This document shows positions 1-6,960 of a DNA stretch of 54,408 bases, in pieces. Numbering within the stretch: position 1 is the first letter of the stretch; each line of letters begins with the position of its first letter. The notes beneath the pieces were generated by a model. That model saw nothing but the letters and a program-made list of their open reading frames with translations. It was not told the origin of the DNA and did no database searches. Origin of the DNA: CAZAJT01 sp964485585 (GTDB lineage: Bacteria > Patescibacteriota > Microgenomatia > UBA1406 > GWC2-37-13); contig CAZAJT010000003.1 of NCBI GenBank assembly GCA_964485585.1, positions 1 to 54,408 of the forward strand, read 5' to 3'. Both the position numbers and the translations under genes were made by a program.

Positions 1-56
1 TCAGAGATCCTTCGTCGCTTCACTCCTCAGGATGACAGGAAGTGCGAAATTCGTGA
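1..56. repeat. Truncated copy of the TGTCAT/ATGACA palindromic repeat
   Basis: This is the right-hand part of a dispersed element; it matches positions 33650-33705 with one visible difference. It holds the ATGACA terminal hexamer and the outer TGCGAAAnTCGTG end. The left part lies outside the window. Confidence 0.85.
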
Positions 57-91
57 CCTACTGAAAGAGAGTATAACGTGCAATTGTAAAG

Positions 92-172
92 GTGCAATTT
101 ACACAGTAAACCAAAATAGAGACAGCATATGCCTTATTTTGTACTTACGTGCAGAAAGCGATTATAGCAGAA
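92..172. repeat. 81-bp direct repeat, copy 1
   Basis: It is identical to 1713-1793 except for three mismatches. It ends 4 bp from the stop codon of the brnA-like gene. The two copies, in the same orientation, bracket the brnTA module and two orphan genes. The sequence has no ORF and no strong self-complementarity. Confidence 0.9.
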
Positions 173-176
173 ATAT

Positions 177-452
177 TTATTTTGTTCTGAGTTCTTTCTG
201 GACTTGCTCAGCCAAAAATATTTTCATGAGAGATTGATATGGGACATCCTTTGAGTTGGCAATCTGCTTTATTCGGGCTAATAAATAAGCAGGTAGTCGC
301 AACGAAATTGTTTCTGTAGATGGTTTAAGATTGGGAAAAATAGCTCTTTCTGCCTCAGACCAATCTATGTACTCTGTTGAATCGTGAGTAGCCCAAAAGG
401 CTCGTTCTTCATCTTCATTTTTAAATGATGGTATTTTTTTATACTTTTTCAT
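177..452 (-). CDS. brnA: BrnA-family antitoxin (ribbon-helix-helix type)
   Basis: A 91-aa antitoxin that should neutralise the BrnT RNase made by the overlapping upstream gene and repress the shared promoter. The C-terminal half (SLRLPAYLLARIKQIA then PYQSLMKIFL) has the amphipathic strand-helix-helix pattern of BrnA DNA-binding domains. The start at 452 is chosen over 479 because AGGAGG lies 9 nt upstream and the longer reading is basic and atypical. The start overlaps the end of brnT by 14 bp, so translation is probably coupled. Family assignment rests on the partner plus the RHH-like tail. Confidence 0.85.
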   Translation of the reverse strand: MKKYKKIPSFKNEDEERAFWATHDSTEYIDWSEAERAIFPNLKPSTETISLRLPAYLLARIKQIANSKDVPYQSLMKIFLAEQVQKELRTK

Positions 453-732
453 AATATTTCTCCTCCTTTCGACTCGCATCTCTTGCTGAAATTATTCTCA
501 CTTTGTCTCCCCGTACCGTAAAAGATACAAAGAGAAGTCTTTGCTCATCTGTCTTACCAAGCGCTTGATACCTCTTCTCTTTTTTTGAGTACTTAGTATC
601 TTCAAATAGTAAAAGATTTTTATCAGAAAAAATTTGTTCTACCTCTTTATTCGTTACCTTGTGCTTAAGATAGTTTTTATTTTCATTGCCTTTATCCCAC
701 TGAAACGAAACAGGTTCAGGCAAGATCCTCAT
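439..732 (-). CDS. brnT: BrnT-family toxin (ribonuclease)
   Basis: A 97-aa toxin of the BrnT type II family, which are RelE-fold ribonucleases that block translation. Seen in the sequence: the N-terminal FQWDKGNENKNYLKH (family FEWDxxKxxxNxxKH), the central ERKYxALGKTDEQRLLFV-like core strand, and the C-terminal RIISARDASRKEEKYYE, which matches the family R-I-I-S-A-R-x-A-x-x-x-E motif. Toxin-first gene order is typical of brnTA. The ATG lies 6 nt after a near-consensus -10, so the message is probably leaderless. Confidence 0.92.
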   Translation of the reverse strand: MRILPEPVSFQWDKGNENKNYLKHKVTNKEVEQIFSDKNLLLFEDTKYSKKEKRYQALGKTDEQRLLFVSFTVRGDKVRIISARDASRKEEKYYEKV

Positions 733-738
733 AATTGA

Positions 739-767
739 AGTATATTGTTAGAATATACATTTGTCAA
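739..767 (-). promoter_or_regulatory. brnTA promoter with palindromic operator
   Basis: On the minus strand TTGACA (762-767), a 17-bp spacer and TATACT (739-744) are followed 6 nt later by the brnT ATG. A perfect inverted repeat GTATATT-N5-AATATAC (740-758) covers the -10 and half the spacer, the expected place for autorepression by the BrnA RHH dimer. Confidence 0.88.
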
Positions 768-794
768 GAGTTGAAATTTGGCACCCTAACTAAA

Positions 795-871
795 AAGGCG
801 CTGGGGATTTCTCCATCACTGTTCCCAACGGGAAACAATAAACTGGCTGTTGATTCAGCCACCAGCGCCTT
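795..871 (-). terminator. Branched (three-way junction) hairpin, probable terminator
   Basis: A perfect 10-bp outer stem (AAGGCGCTGG 795-804 with CCAGCGCCTT 862-871) encloses two smaller hairpins: TGGCTG/CAGCCA (844-861) and GTTCCC/GGGAAAC (821-836, one bulge). On the minus strand the structure is followed by a short T run (TTTTTAG), which fits termination of the 915-1599 operon before the brnTA promoter. A small structured RNA is an alternative. Confidence 0.6.
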
Positions 872-914
872 CAGCTTTATTCATTTGTCGCAGGGATTAC
901 TCGCCCCGGGAGGA

Positions 915-1196
915 TTACGCCTTCTGCGAGCGCTGAATTTCCCACAGCGTGAGCGCTTGTCGAACCTCGTCCTGGGAAGGCAGGTTCAACAGACTCAGCA
1001 TACCACCAAGCGCGTGGCAGAGTCTATCCATTTGCCCGACATGCTCCCTGAGCGTACCCTCGAGCTGCGGCGGGATCTCATGGGGTCGCTTATCCCCAAC
1101 CAGATACTCGAGGTTGCACTGCATCTGGTCGAGCTCTAGCAGCCCTTTGAGGAACGCCGCGCCTTCGTCCTTCGGGAATAGATTTCTGAGTTTCAT
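915..1196 (-). CDS. Orphan 93-aa helical protein
   Basis: Not recognised. A soluble, mostly helical protein of 93 aa, starting MKLRNLFPKDEG. The start at 1196 is chosen because GGAGG lies 4 nt upstream; the longer reading to 1253 runs through the neighbour's end. It follows the membrane-protein gene 1213-1599 by 16 nt, so the two form an operon closed by the branched hairpin at 795-871. Codon use looks more GC-rich than in the TA genes beside it. Both genes sit inside the 81-bp repeats with brnTA. Confidence 0.65.
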   Translation of the reverse strand: MKLRNLFPKDEGAAFLKGLLELDQMQCNLEYLVGDKRPHEIPPQLEGTLREHVGQMDRLCHALGGMLSLLNLPSQDEVRQALTLWEIQRSQKA

Positions 1197-1212
1197 CTCG
1201 CCTCCATTTCTT

Positions 1213-1599
1213 TTATCCTGTGATTCGCGGGGACAACGCACCGATGATCGCAAGGAACGTCAGGTGCGTACCGGCTACGCTCAGGATGATCCAGCCGGGA
1301 ACATCGACCACGAGCAGCTTGGGTAAAGTATCGATGCGCCCCAATTCCCCACTGCGCATACTCCTGAACTCAAGCCACATATGTGCAAGAGCCATGAACC
1401 ATATCGTTACACCGATCATCAGGATAATTGACCAGTATAAGATATGGCCATTGCCAGATACTATGGTGATCGACAAGATCCCCTCTCCGAGCATCGCAAG
1501 GAATAATCCAAGCAATTTTCGTTTTGTTGTACTAGCCATAAGGTATCCCAATACCCAGAGCACCACTCCTCCGATTAAGAATTTCATATAAACATCCAT
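1213..1599 (-). CDS. Orphan small integral membrane protein
   Basis: 128 aa with about four hydrophobic segments: FLIGGVVLWVLGYLMA near the N-terminus, LLGLFLAMLGEGILSITIV, YWSIILMIGVTIWFMALA, and a C-terminal pair around VVDVPGWIILSVAG and LTFLAIIGAL. No family recognised. The ATG at 1599 is preceded by GGAAGG; the track-length start at 1632 lies upstream of that site and is less likely. First gene of a two-gene operon with 915-1196. Its leader carries the hairpin at 1635-1688. Confidence 0.65.
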   Translation of the reverse strand: MDVYMKFLIGGVVLWVLGYLMASTTKRKLLGLFLAMLGEGILSITIVSGNGHILYWSIILMIGVTIWFMALAHMWLEFRSMRSGELGRIDTLPKLLVVDVPGWIILSVAGTHLTFLAIIGALSPRITG

Positions 1600-1634
1600 G
1601 TTCCCATTCCTTCCTTTCTGCAATCTCACCATAC

Positions 1635-1688
1635 AGGTGGCTCACTCAATAGATTTCTTAAGTAAGAAACCTACCGATCGAGCCACCT
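1635..1688 (-). promoter_or_regulatory. Hairpin in the leader of the membrane-protein operon
   Basis: The outer arms AGGTGGCTC (1635-1643) and GAGCCACCT (1680-1688) are perfectly complementary, and an inner TTTCTTA-AG-TAAGAAA hairpin lies at 1654-1669. It is upstream of the SD of the minus-strand gene starting at 1599. This position, hairpin before a strong SD, recurs at 15717, 19168 and 21274. Confidence 0.55.
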
Positions 1689-1712
1689 ATTTTCCGCGAC
1701 AAAGATGTGAAA

Positions 1713-1793
1713 GTGCAATATACACAGTAAAACAAAATAGAGACAGCATATGCCTTATTTCGTACTTACGTGCAGAAAGCGATTATAGCAGAA
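1713..1793. repeat. 81-bp direct repeat, copy 2
   Basis: Second copy of the 92-172 repeat (three mismatches), same orientation. It lies between the orphan operon and the next TA promoter. Confidence 0.9.
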
Positions 1794-1844
1794 TTAGGTA
1801 TAAAAACAAACGATGAGACCTCCGTGCAGCGCATCCTCTGACTC

Positions 1845-1883
1845 TTGACAGGACTCTTAAGGTATGGTATACATTATATGTAT
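1845..1883 (+). promoter_or_regulatory. vapBC promoter and operator (module 2)
   Basis: TTGACA (1845-1850), 17-bp spacer, TATACA (1868-1873), then the ATG at 1882, so the transcript is probably leaderless. A perfect palindrome ATACAT-TAT-ATGTAT (1869-1883) covers the -10 and the first bases of the start codon, a likely RHH operator. Confidence 0.85.
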
Positions 1884-2115
1884 GATCCGTACTCAAGTAT
1901 ACTTACCAAAAAATCTTTATCAAAACATACAACTGGTAGCGGAAAAAGAGCAGAAACCGGCAGCTGAAATAATCCGGGAACTCCTCCATGAGGGAGTAGC
2001 AAGAAAATACAGGAACGCAGGGAAAACGTTGCTGCTTATTGCTAAAAAAGCAGTAAAAGGAGCTGACCCCAAACTTTCTCATAAAGTAGACAAATATCTC
2101 TATGAAGACGTCTAA
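1882..2115 (+). CDS. Ribbon-helix-helix antitoxin (VapB-like)
   Basis: 77 aa. The N-terminal MIRTQVYLPKNLYQNIQLVA, followed by KPAAEIIRELLHEG, is a textbook RHH fold (strand TQVYL, helix, loop, helix), which binds the operator as a dimer; the basic C-terminal tail would wrap the toxin. The start at 1882 rather than 1864 is set by the promoter: the -10 ends 8 nt before it, and the upstream ATG lies inside the -10 spacer. It overlaps the PIN toxin gene by 14 bp. Confidence 0.88.
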   Translation: MIRTQVYLPKNLYQNIQLVAEKEQKPAAEIIRELLHEGVARKYRNAGKTLLLIAKKAVKGADPKLSHKVDKYLYEDV

Positions 2116-2515
2116 GCCGGTTATCATTGATACCAGTGCGCTGGTATCACTAGTTTCTGACGCAGATAGCAATCATCGCAGTGCTGTTGCGATCAGTACA
2201 CGCATCGCCTCAGACCATCGTCCCGTAGTACTCCCGGGTGAAGTATTTACTGAGACGTTGAACATCGTCGGAAAAAAGATAAGTCGGGAAAAACAGTTGG
2301 ATCTTGGCTCTGATCTGCTTACTTCTCAGACATTTACCATTATTGAAACCTCATCGGAAATCCGCAGGCTTGCCTTCGAAAAACTCCGTAAACAACCTGC
2401 TTCTGTCTCCTACACGGATTGTGTCGTCATGGCATTTGCTGATTATTTTGAAACAACCGACATTTTCGGATTTGATCAAACATTTCGAAAAAACGGTTAT
2501 ACATTGCCAAAATAA
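2102..2515 (+). CDS. vapC: PIN-domain toxin (VapC-like)
   Basis: 137-aa PIN-domain ribonuclease, toxin of the module with 1882-2115. Acidic residues expected for Mg-dependent cleavage are present: IIDTSALVSL (first Asp), GEVFTETLN (Glu), SYTDCVVMAFA (Asp) and a later Asp in FGFDQTF. The length is usual for VapC. The start overlaps the antitoxin by 14 bp (translational coupling). It converges with the APH-like gene, with a hairpin at 2543-2559 between them. Confidence 0.9.
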   Translation: MKTSKPVIIDTSALVSLVSDADSNHRSAVAISTRIASDHRPVVLPGEVFTETLNIVGKKISREKQLDLGSDLLTSQTFTIIETSSEIRRLAFEKLRKQPASVSYTDCVVMAFADYFETTDIFGFDQTFRKNGYTLPK

Positions 2516-2542
2516 CCTTTATAATTTGCAGTTCGGTATAAA

Positions 2543-2559
2543 CCAACCTTGGAGGTTGG
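2543..2559. repeat. CCAACCT-TGG-AGGTTGG hairpin
   Basis: A perfect 7-bp stem with a 3-base loop between two convergent genes. Its core (CAACCT-N3-AGGTTG) is the same as that of the hairpins at 26719-26743, 46742-46786 and 47362-47406, so it is probably a minimal member of the TA-associated repeat family. It may also act as a bidirectional terminator. Confidence 0.6.
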
Positions 2560-2579
2560 AACGATTGTAGTATTATCAT

Positions 2580-3467
2580 TTAACTATCTTTCTTATTTCG
2601 AATATAGTTTTTCAACTCAACAATACATATATGCAGCTTCTCAAGATCGTATCCTTTCGCCCAGTGTAAAACATTTGCCACCGGTTTTCTTTCTTCGTAA
2701 AATATCCTTCGCGTCTCAAAAAATTCATCGCGATCCAACCGATAGGAACGATAAACGGCATCTAAAAACGATTTACCAAACAACCCGAAATACGTAAAAT
2801 CATATGCCGGGTCCCCTATCTCAATATCACCAAAATCTATGATGCCGTTTAACGTATGCTTTTCGGGATCAACGATAATGTGCTCGGGCATCATATCTGA
2901 ATGAATCATCCGTGTTTCAAAATCTGCACGTTCGAGCGTCTTTAAAAAATTCCGAAACAGAGCTTCTATCCATTCTTGTTCTTCAGCGACAATAAGAGAA
3001 TAGACTTTTTCTTGAGTCTTTCTGAAAAGTTTGTGCCATGATTGTTTTATATCAACTTCTCCCACTCCAATTTTCATAGCCTTTTCCTTGGGTATCGAGT
3101 GAATCTGCGTCAAAAATCTTCCCAGTTCGTGAGCTAATTCACGTAGTTCGTTTTCGGTAAACGCTTTGCTTACGTCCGGTGTAAATTGAGTGCCGGCAAT
3201 AAAATCGTATACTGCGTATGGTTTATTATCATTATTGAATAGCTTCAGATGCGGAATACGAATAGAGACGCTTGGTCGAAGCAATGTTAAAAACGCAGCT
3301 TCCTTTTTGAGATTGCCGATATTTTCTTTGGCTTGAGGAAATCGAAAGGCTTTTACTCCATCAACGACATAAATCACATGATCCCACCCTTGGGCATATA
3401 TATCAATAGTATGTTGTTCGAGATTAGAATAGTATTTCTTTAATACTGCTTTGTAATCAATATGCAT
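2580..3467 (-). CDS. APH-family phosphotransferase (aminoglycoside kinase-like)
   Basis: 295-aa kinase of the aminoglycoside/choline phosphotransferase superfamily. The catalytic loop reads MIHSDMMPEHIIVD (catalytic Asp; His where many kinases have Asn, as in APH(2'')-like members) and the metal-binding motif is GIIDFGDIEIGDPAYDF. The N-lobe has VYVVDGVKAFRFP with a probable Lys before KKEAAFLTLL. The substrate cannot be read from sequence; antibiotic resistance should not be assumed, because such genes in small genomes may act on sugars or other small molecules. It stands alone. Confidence 0.85.
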   Translation of the reverse strand: MHIDYKAVLKKYYSNLEQHTIDIYAQGWDHVIYVVDGVKAFRFPQAKENIGNLKKEAAFLTLLRPSVSIRIPHLKLFNNDNKPYAVYDFIAGTQFTPDVSKAFTENELRELAHELGRFLTQIHSIPKEKAMKIGVGEVDIKQSWHKLFRKTQEKVYSLIVAEEQEWIEALFRNFLKTLERADFETRMIHSDMMPEHIIVDPEKHTLNGIIDFGDIEIGDPAYDFTYFGLFGKSFLDAVYRSYRLDRDEFFETRRIFYEERKPVANVLHWAKGYDLEKLHICIVELKNYIRNKKDS

Positions 3468-3582
3468 AGCTGATTGTGTTCAAATCATTCATCACCTGTG
3501 TCTTTCCGAAGAACTTGAGAGCAAAATGTACCCAGGATCTCTTCATTATACATTTTGTTAAGGATTAAGAGTCTGGAGATGG

Positions 3583-3627
3583 ATGAGGAGGGCGGGGTCT
3601 TTCAGGGAAAGACGTGACCCTCCTCAT
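3583..3627. terminator. Long two-part hairpin 3' of the 3646-4113 gene
   Basis: Outer stem ATGAGGAGGG/CCCTCCTCAT (10 bp perfect) and inner stem GTCTTTC/GAAAGAC (7 bp, 3-base loop) are separated by a small asymmetric loop. It lies 18 bp after the stop of the minus-strand orphan gene. There is no T run, so it could be a 3'-end stabiliser rather than an intrinsic terminator. Confidence 0.5.
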
Positions 3628-3645
3628 GAGACAAACTCTGGCTCG

Positions 3646-4113
3646 CTACGGAGATCTCTGACGCTCACGTCTGACCGCAATGCGTTCGATCTCTCTCAAT
3701 ACGACTATCACATGGTCAGTGCGAAGCACTCCTTCTTCGAGGTCCCATTCGAGAAAATCAGGATTGCGCCGATACCGCTCTAAACGGATCCGAATGCGCT
3801 CTGGATCTTTCGGCAAATGGAGTCGTTCTTCCAACGTCGAGTTGAGTTGCTGTTGGGTGATGCCGAGTGAGGATCTTCTCGATGTCTGTTTACCATCGTA
3901 CATCGTATTCTCCTTACCATATCCGCGATCCTGTGTACTTCCACCACGAAAGGGAGCTCGCCTGTTTTCCCGACCGTTCCGTGGTTGCTTACGGCCACGC
4001 TGATTTCTCTGCTGCAATAATATAATCAATGTTGCAAACAGAATCAGCGCACCGATCATGCTGACGATCCACCCGCGAATGAGGTGATGCTGCTCTATTC
4101 GATTATCCGTCAC
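3646..4113 (-). CDS. Orphan protein with one N-terminal membrane anchor
   Basis: 155 aa. Residues about 13-33 (GWIVSMIGALILFATLIILL) form a single transmembrane helix, followed by a basic, Gly/Arg-rich linker and a cytoplasmic helical tail rich in Arg and Glu. No family recognised. The start is GTG at 4113 with AGGAGG 5 nt upstream. Codon use is GC-rich relative to the neighbouring vapB. A TATACT hexamer near 4180 on the minus strand may be its -10. It is divergent from TA module 3. Confidence 0.6.
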   Translation of the reverse strand: MTDNRIEQHHLIRGWIVSMIGALILFATLIILLQQRNQRGRKQPRNGRENRRAPFRGGSTQDRGYGKENTMYDGKQTSRRSSLGITQQQLNSTLEERLHLPKDPERIRIRLERYRRNPDFLEWDLEEGVLRTDHVIVVLREIERIAVRRERQRSP

Positions 4114-4229
4114 GCCGTCCTCCTATACCAGTATGTAGAACTACAACCTATGACCTATCTCCTGCCAAAGTGCAATCACGCACAGTATAGCATATGCACC
4201 AACTTCTGAAGCTGAAACTATTTGGGGTC

Positions 4230-4258
4230 TTGACAATACAATTGTACTATTGTATATT
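4230..4258 (+). promoter_or_regulatory. vapBC promoter (module 3)
   Basis: TTGACA (4230-4235), 17-bp spacer, TATATT (4253-4258). The spacer contains the palindrome TACAATTGTA and flanking CAATA/TATTG arms, a candidate operator. The start codon at 4279 is 20 nt after the -10, with no SD, so a short unstructured leader is expected. Confidence 0.8.
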
Positions 4259-4278
4259 TTAAGTATTACCAATCATTC

Positions 4279-4524
4279 ATGTCTATGAACTGGATAACTA
4301 CGAATCTTCGCTTGCCTGAGGATATCTATATGGATCTTAAAATGCAGGCTGCCAGAGAACGCAAGAGTGTCGCGGCAGTAATACGAGAAAAATTGTCGAG
4401 CAACCAACAGGGAAAGTCACAGGATCTTTTGCAGTCAATAAAAAACTTTGGGAGGAAAATTGCAAAAAAACAGAAGGGGCTCAATCTCACCAAAGCTGTT
4501 ATAGAAATGAGATACGAACAATGA
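4279..4524 (+). CDS. Ribbon-helix-helix antitoxin (VapB-like)
   Basis: 81 aa. WITTNLRLPEDIYMDLKMQA followed by SVAAVIREKL is an RHH DNA-binding module; the Lys-rich remainder would bind the toxin. ATG at 4279 or 4285 are both possible; neither has an SD. Its stop overlaps the toxin start by four bases (ATGA), the signature of translational coupling. Confidence 0.88.
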   Translation: MSMNWITTNLRLPEDIYMDLKMQAARERKSVAAVIREKLSSNQQGKSQDLLQSIKNFGRKIAKKQKGLNLTKAVIEMRYEQ

Positions 4525-4928
4525 TCGTCATAGATGCATCGGTTGCAACCAAACTGCTCAATACCCAGGAACCAGATAGTGAAAATGCGGCGATACTACT
4601 GGCAGCGCATATCGAGGGAAAGGAAAGAATTATTGTTCCCTCATTGTTGTATCTGGAAGTGGCAAACGCATTGGTAACAAAAACCACTCTTTCAGAAGGA
4701 TTCATAAAGGAGGGATTGCAACTACTCAACGGATTCGGATTCACCATTCACAGCTTCACCAAAGCTGACCTAATACAGGCCTCTCTCCTTGCAAAAAAAC
4801 ATCATACCACCGTATACGATATGCTTTATGCGGTAGTTGCAAAGGAGAATAAATGCAGCTTAATCACCGCAGATGAACAATTTGTGAAGAAAACAAAATT
4901 TCCTTTTGTGAAGTTCCTCTCGGCCTAA
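4521..4928 (+). CDS. vapC: PIN-domain toxin (VapC-like)
   Basis: 135 aa. PIN active-site acids are visible: MIVIDASVATKLL, a conserved Glu in LYLEVANAL, TVYDMLYAVVA and LITADEQF. Partner of 4279-4524. It ends 11 bp before the tRNA-Trp gene on the other strand. Confidence 0.9.
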   Translation: MIVIDASVATKLLNTQEPDSENAAILLAAHIEGKERIIVPSLLYLEVANALVTKTTLSEGFIKEGLQLLNGFGFTIHSFTKADLIQASLLAKKHHTTVYDMLYAVVAKENKCSLITADEQFVKKTKFPFVKFLSA

Positions 4929-4939
4929 TTGAAATTTGG

Positions 4940-5010
4940 CAGGGGCGGAGGGAATCGAACCCCCATTGGCGGTTTTGGAGACCGCAGTCCTGCCGTTGAA
5001 CGACACCCCT
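4940..5010 (-). tRNA. tRNA-Trp (CCA)
   Basis: The 7-bp acceptor AGGGGTG/CGCCCCT has discriminator G73, the bacterial Trp determinant. The anticodon loop CTCCAAA is closed by GCGGT/ACCGC, giving anticodon CCA. The T arm has GGTTCGATTCC. 3' CCA is not encoded. Only UGG should be read, consistent with UGA as stop. Confidence 0.93.
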
Positions 5011-5025
5011 AATAAATCTTTCTTG

Positions 5026-5099
5026 CGTCCTCGAGAGGGCTCGAACCTCCAACCTTTAGGTCCGCAACCTAATGCTCTATCCAATTAAGCTACGAGGAC
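5026..5099 (-). tRNA. tRNA-Arg (GCG)
   Basis: Acceptor GTCCTCG/CGAGGAC with discriminator G; D arm AGCTTAATTGGATAGAGC including the A20 typical of arginine tRNAs; anticodon stem TTAGG/CCTAA with loop TTGCGGA, anticodon GCG (reads CGC). Most bacteria use ACG (inosine) for this box, so GCG is mildly unusual. 3' CCA not encoded. It lies 15 bp upstream of tRNA-Trp on the same strand and may be cotranscribed. Confidence 0.9.
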
Positions 5100-5151
5100 T
5101 GAGGAATCCTGACGATTTATTCTACCATTTTCAAACTCGTCTTTCCACCGC

Positions 5152-6837
5152 TCACCAACTCCCTCCTCCGCCTCCCCCACCGCCGCCACCGGAGGAGCCA
5201 CCGGAGAATCCTGAAGAAAAACCGGATGATGAAGTAGTTGGTGTCGCGGCGCGCTCAAACTGATTCATTGACGAATCTAAACGATCAACGAACAACGACG
5301 AACGAAATGGTACGGACGTATAACTTTGAAACCAATCCGGTTGTTTCAACTCAATATCCTTAAACCGTTCTGCCCAAATCTTTTCTACGCCAAAGGCAAC
5401 CGCATACGGCAACAATTTTTCAAAAAACATCTGATTTTTTGCCTGAAAGGTAAGCTGCCGTTCCTGACTGGCGAGAAAGTTTTTTAATCCGCGCCCCACC
5501 TGCGCCTGCTGCGCACCAAGAAGGGTCTTTCTTGCCATATGAATACCAAACAACAACGATGCAAACGTCAGTGGAATGTTAAGGGTAAAAAAAGCGAGGA
5601 TCGCCAGACCAAAATAGAGAGTGCGGATCGTGTGGGGATTTTTCGGAAAAAATCCTTCGGCTACGAGTGTAGTATAAATATCTTCCTTTGTTTTATCAAC
5701 AATGCTATGAATATCGGTGTCTCGAAGCTCTACTTCGTCTGTAGTAGCAAACAATTCATTAAAAAAGAGTTTTTCAAATGCAGTCATATTTGCATCTGCC
5801 TCTTTTGTTTTCTCAAGAGTCACGTTTTTTTTATCAATCTCATGTATTTTTAGATAGCCTCTGTGGGCAAGATCTACAATGAGCGCTTGAATGTCACGAA
5901 GATTCACTGTTTCGTCAATCAACGCGCCAGTCTCTGAGGGAGTCAACGATCTGCCGCCTTTTGTTTTCGGCGGATCATACCATGCACGCACAACACCGAA
6001 AGGGGTTTGCCCTGAGCTTGTCGAAGGGTCACGTCCGTATAAAAACCACGCAATAACTAACCACATCGGATACACCACATACCAGAGAAACGCAATGATG
6101 ACAAAGAGAATGAAAACAATTTTTCCTATCAATGTTCCGAAAAATTCCTGCTCCTCTTTCGGCTCGAGCACGGCTACGACATTACCGGGAAACCGTACCG
6201 CGATCGTTAGTCCTTCACCCGATCCGAGCGGGCGATCACTCGTTATATCCACAGTATTGTTTTCAACGACACTCGCGCAACTGCTCTCAGTGCTCCCGAT
6301 AACTCCGGTGTAACAAACGGTGGAAACATCTGGCTGAAGTATCGATGGCGGCAGATGCACGGTAGCCTCTGCGGAAGCGATGCGCACCTCCCATTTATTT
6401 CCCGTGCTATTCCAGTAAAGCTCGTCATGATCGGAAAAATACGTAAGCGCTCCTGAAACTGAATAGGTAATGACGTAGGTGCGCAAACCTGAAACATATT
6501 TATCCTTATCTCCAATCTTGATCCGTAATACACCGTCAGATTCACTGGTAGCATAACGATATTCATTGTTTTGTTCGTCAGTAACGAGACGCACTTTCAA
6601 ATTCATGCGAAATCGTTTCCCCTCTTTGTTTGTTTTTACTAATGGGATGTCGCGGTAGATACCGTGGCGCTCTGTAGGGAAAAAGTACGCGATGGTTTCA
6701 TTCACCACAATCGTACCGTCAGTATTGACGATAATGTCTGTTTTGAATGATGGGATATATTCGACTGCGCTTTGTGCGTTAACAGACATCGCGAACGAGA
6801 GAAACAAAAACAGAAGAAATATCGCTGTCTTTCTCAC
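5152..6837 (-). CDS. DUF2207-family membrane protein with poly-Gly tail
   Basis: About 561 aa. A signal peptide (VRKTAIFLLFLFLSFAMSVNAQS) is followed by the extracytoplasmic DUF2207 domain (YIPSFKTDIIVNTDGTIVVNETI...ERHGIYRDIP), a membrane helix near LIGKIVFILFVIIAFLWYVV, a cytoplasmic part, two further helices (LYFGLAILAFFTLNIPLTFA) and a C-terminus ending in a run of glycines then SW, typical of this family. GTG at 6837 is preferred because it starts the signal peptide directly; ATG at 6903 would add a charged prefix. Function in the family is unknown. Residues about 268-279 (DPSTSSGQTPFG) are encoded by a dispersed repeat. Confidence 0.88.
   Translation of the reverse strand: MRKTAIFLLFLFLSFAMSVNAQSAVEYIPSFKTDIIVNTDGTIVVNETIAYFFPTERHGIYRDIPLVKTNKEGKRFRMNLKVRLVTDEQNNEYRYATSESDGVLRIKIGDKDKYVSGLRTYVITYSVSGALTYFSDHDELYWNSTGNKWEVRIASAEATVHLPPSILQPDVSTVCYTGVIGSTESSCASVVENNTVDITSDRPLGSGEGLTIAVRFPGNVVAVLEPKEEQEFFGTLIGKIVFILFVIIAFLWYVVYPMWLVIAWFLYGRDPSTSSGQTPFGVVRAWYDPPKTKGGRSLTPSETGALIDETVNLRDIQALIVDLAHRGYLKIHEIDKKNVTLEKTKEADANMTAFEKLFFNELFATTDEVELRDTDIHSIVDKTKEDIYTTLVAEGFFPKNPHTIRTLYFGLAILAFFTLNIPLTFASLLFGIHMARKTLLGAQQAQVGRGLKNFLASQERQLTFQAKNQMFFEKLLPYAVAFGVEKIWAERFKDIELKQPDWFQSYTSVPFRSSLFVDRLDSSMNQFERAATPTTSSSGFSSGFSGGSSGGGGGGGGGGSW
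6010..6028. repeat. CCCTGAGCTTGTCGAAGGG palindrome inside the DUF2207 gene
   Basis: A self-complementary repeat word, common as an intergenic element in many bacterial genomes, here read in frame as STSSGQ. Related words occur at 10503-10532, 21357-21379 and 26357-26375. Confidence 0.8.
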
Positions 6838-6839
6838 GA

Positions 6840-6955
6840 AAACATGATAGCATATTATGTCTATGGGCGATGGCCGATAGGTTATTAGCCGATAGAAAGA
6901 CAATAACCATAATAACTATCGCCTATTGCCCATCGGCTATCGGCTAGATTAGCAA
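6840..6955. repeat. Intergenic palindromic word repeat
   Basis: Between the divergent DUF2207 and metallopeptidase genes. Words such as GCCGATAG and CTATCGGC recur on both strands (GGGCGATGGCCGATAG against CTATCGCCTATTGCCC and ATCGGCTATCGGC), so the region can fold into alternative hairpins. It must also contain both promoters. Confidence 0.6.
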
Positions 6956-6960
6956 AACAC

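Noticed and set aside
735..1326. Two plus-strand open frames (735-1139 and 949-1326)
   Set aside because: They lie antisense to the SD-led 915-1599 genes and through the branched hairpin, have no start signal and no domain-like sequence.
2580..3467. Specific aminoglycoside-resistance assignment
   Set aside because: The APH fold is clear, but substrate cannot be inferred and no resistance context is present.
4930..4941. Shared TTGAAATTTGGCA word with 772-784
   Set aside because: Only 13 bases in AT-rich DNA, no palindrome and no consistent context; may be chance.
4860..5084. Minus-strand frames across the tRNA pair
   Set aside because: They are translations of tRNA-Trp and tRNA-Arg sequence, not proteins.
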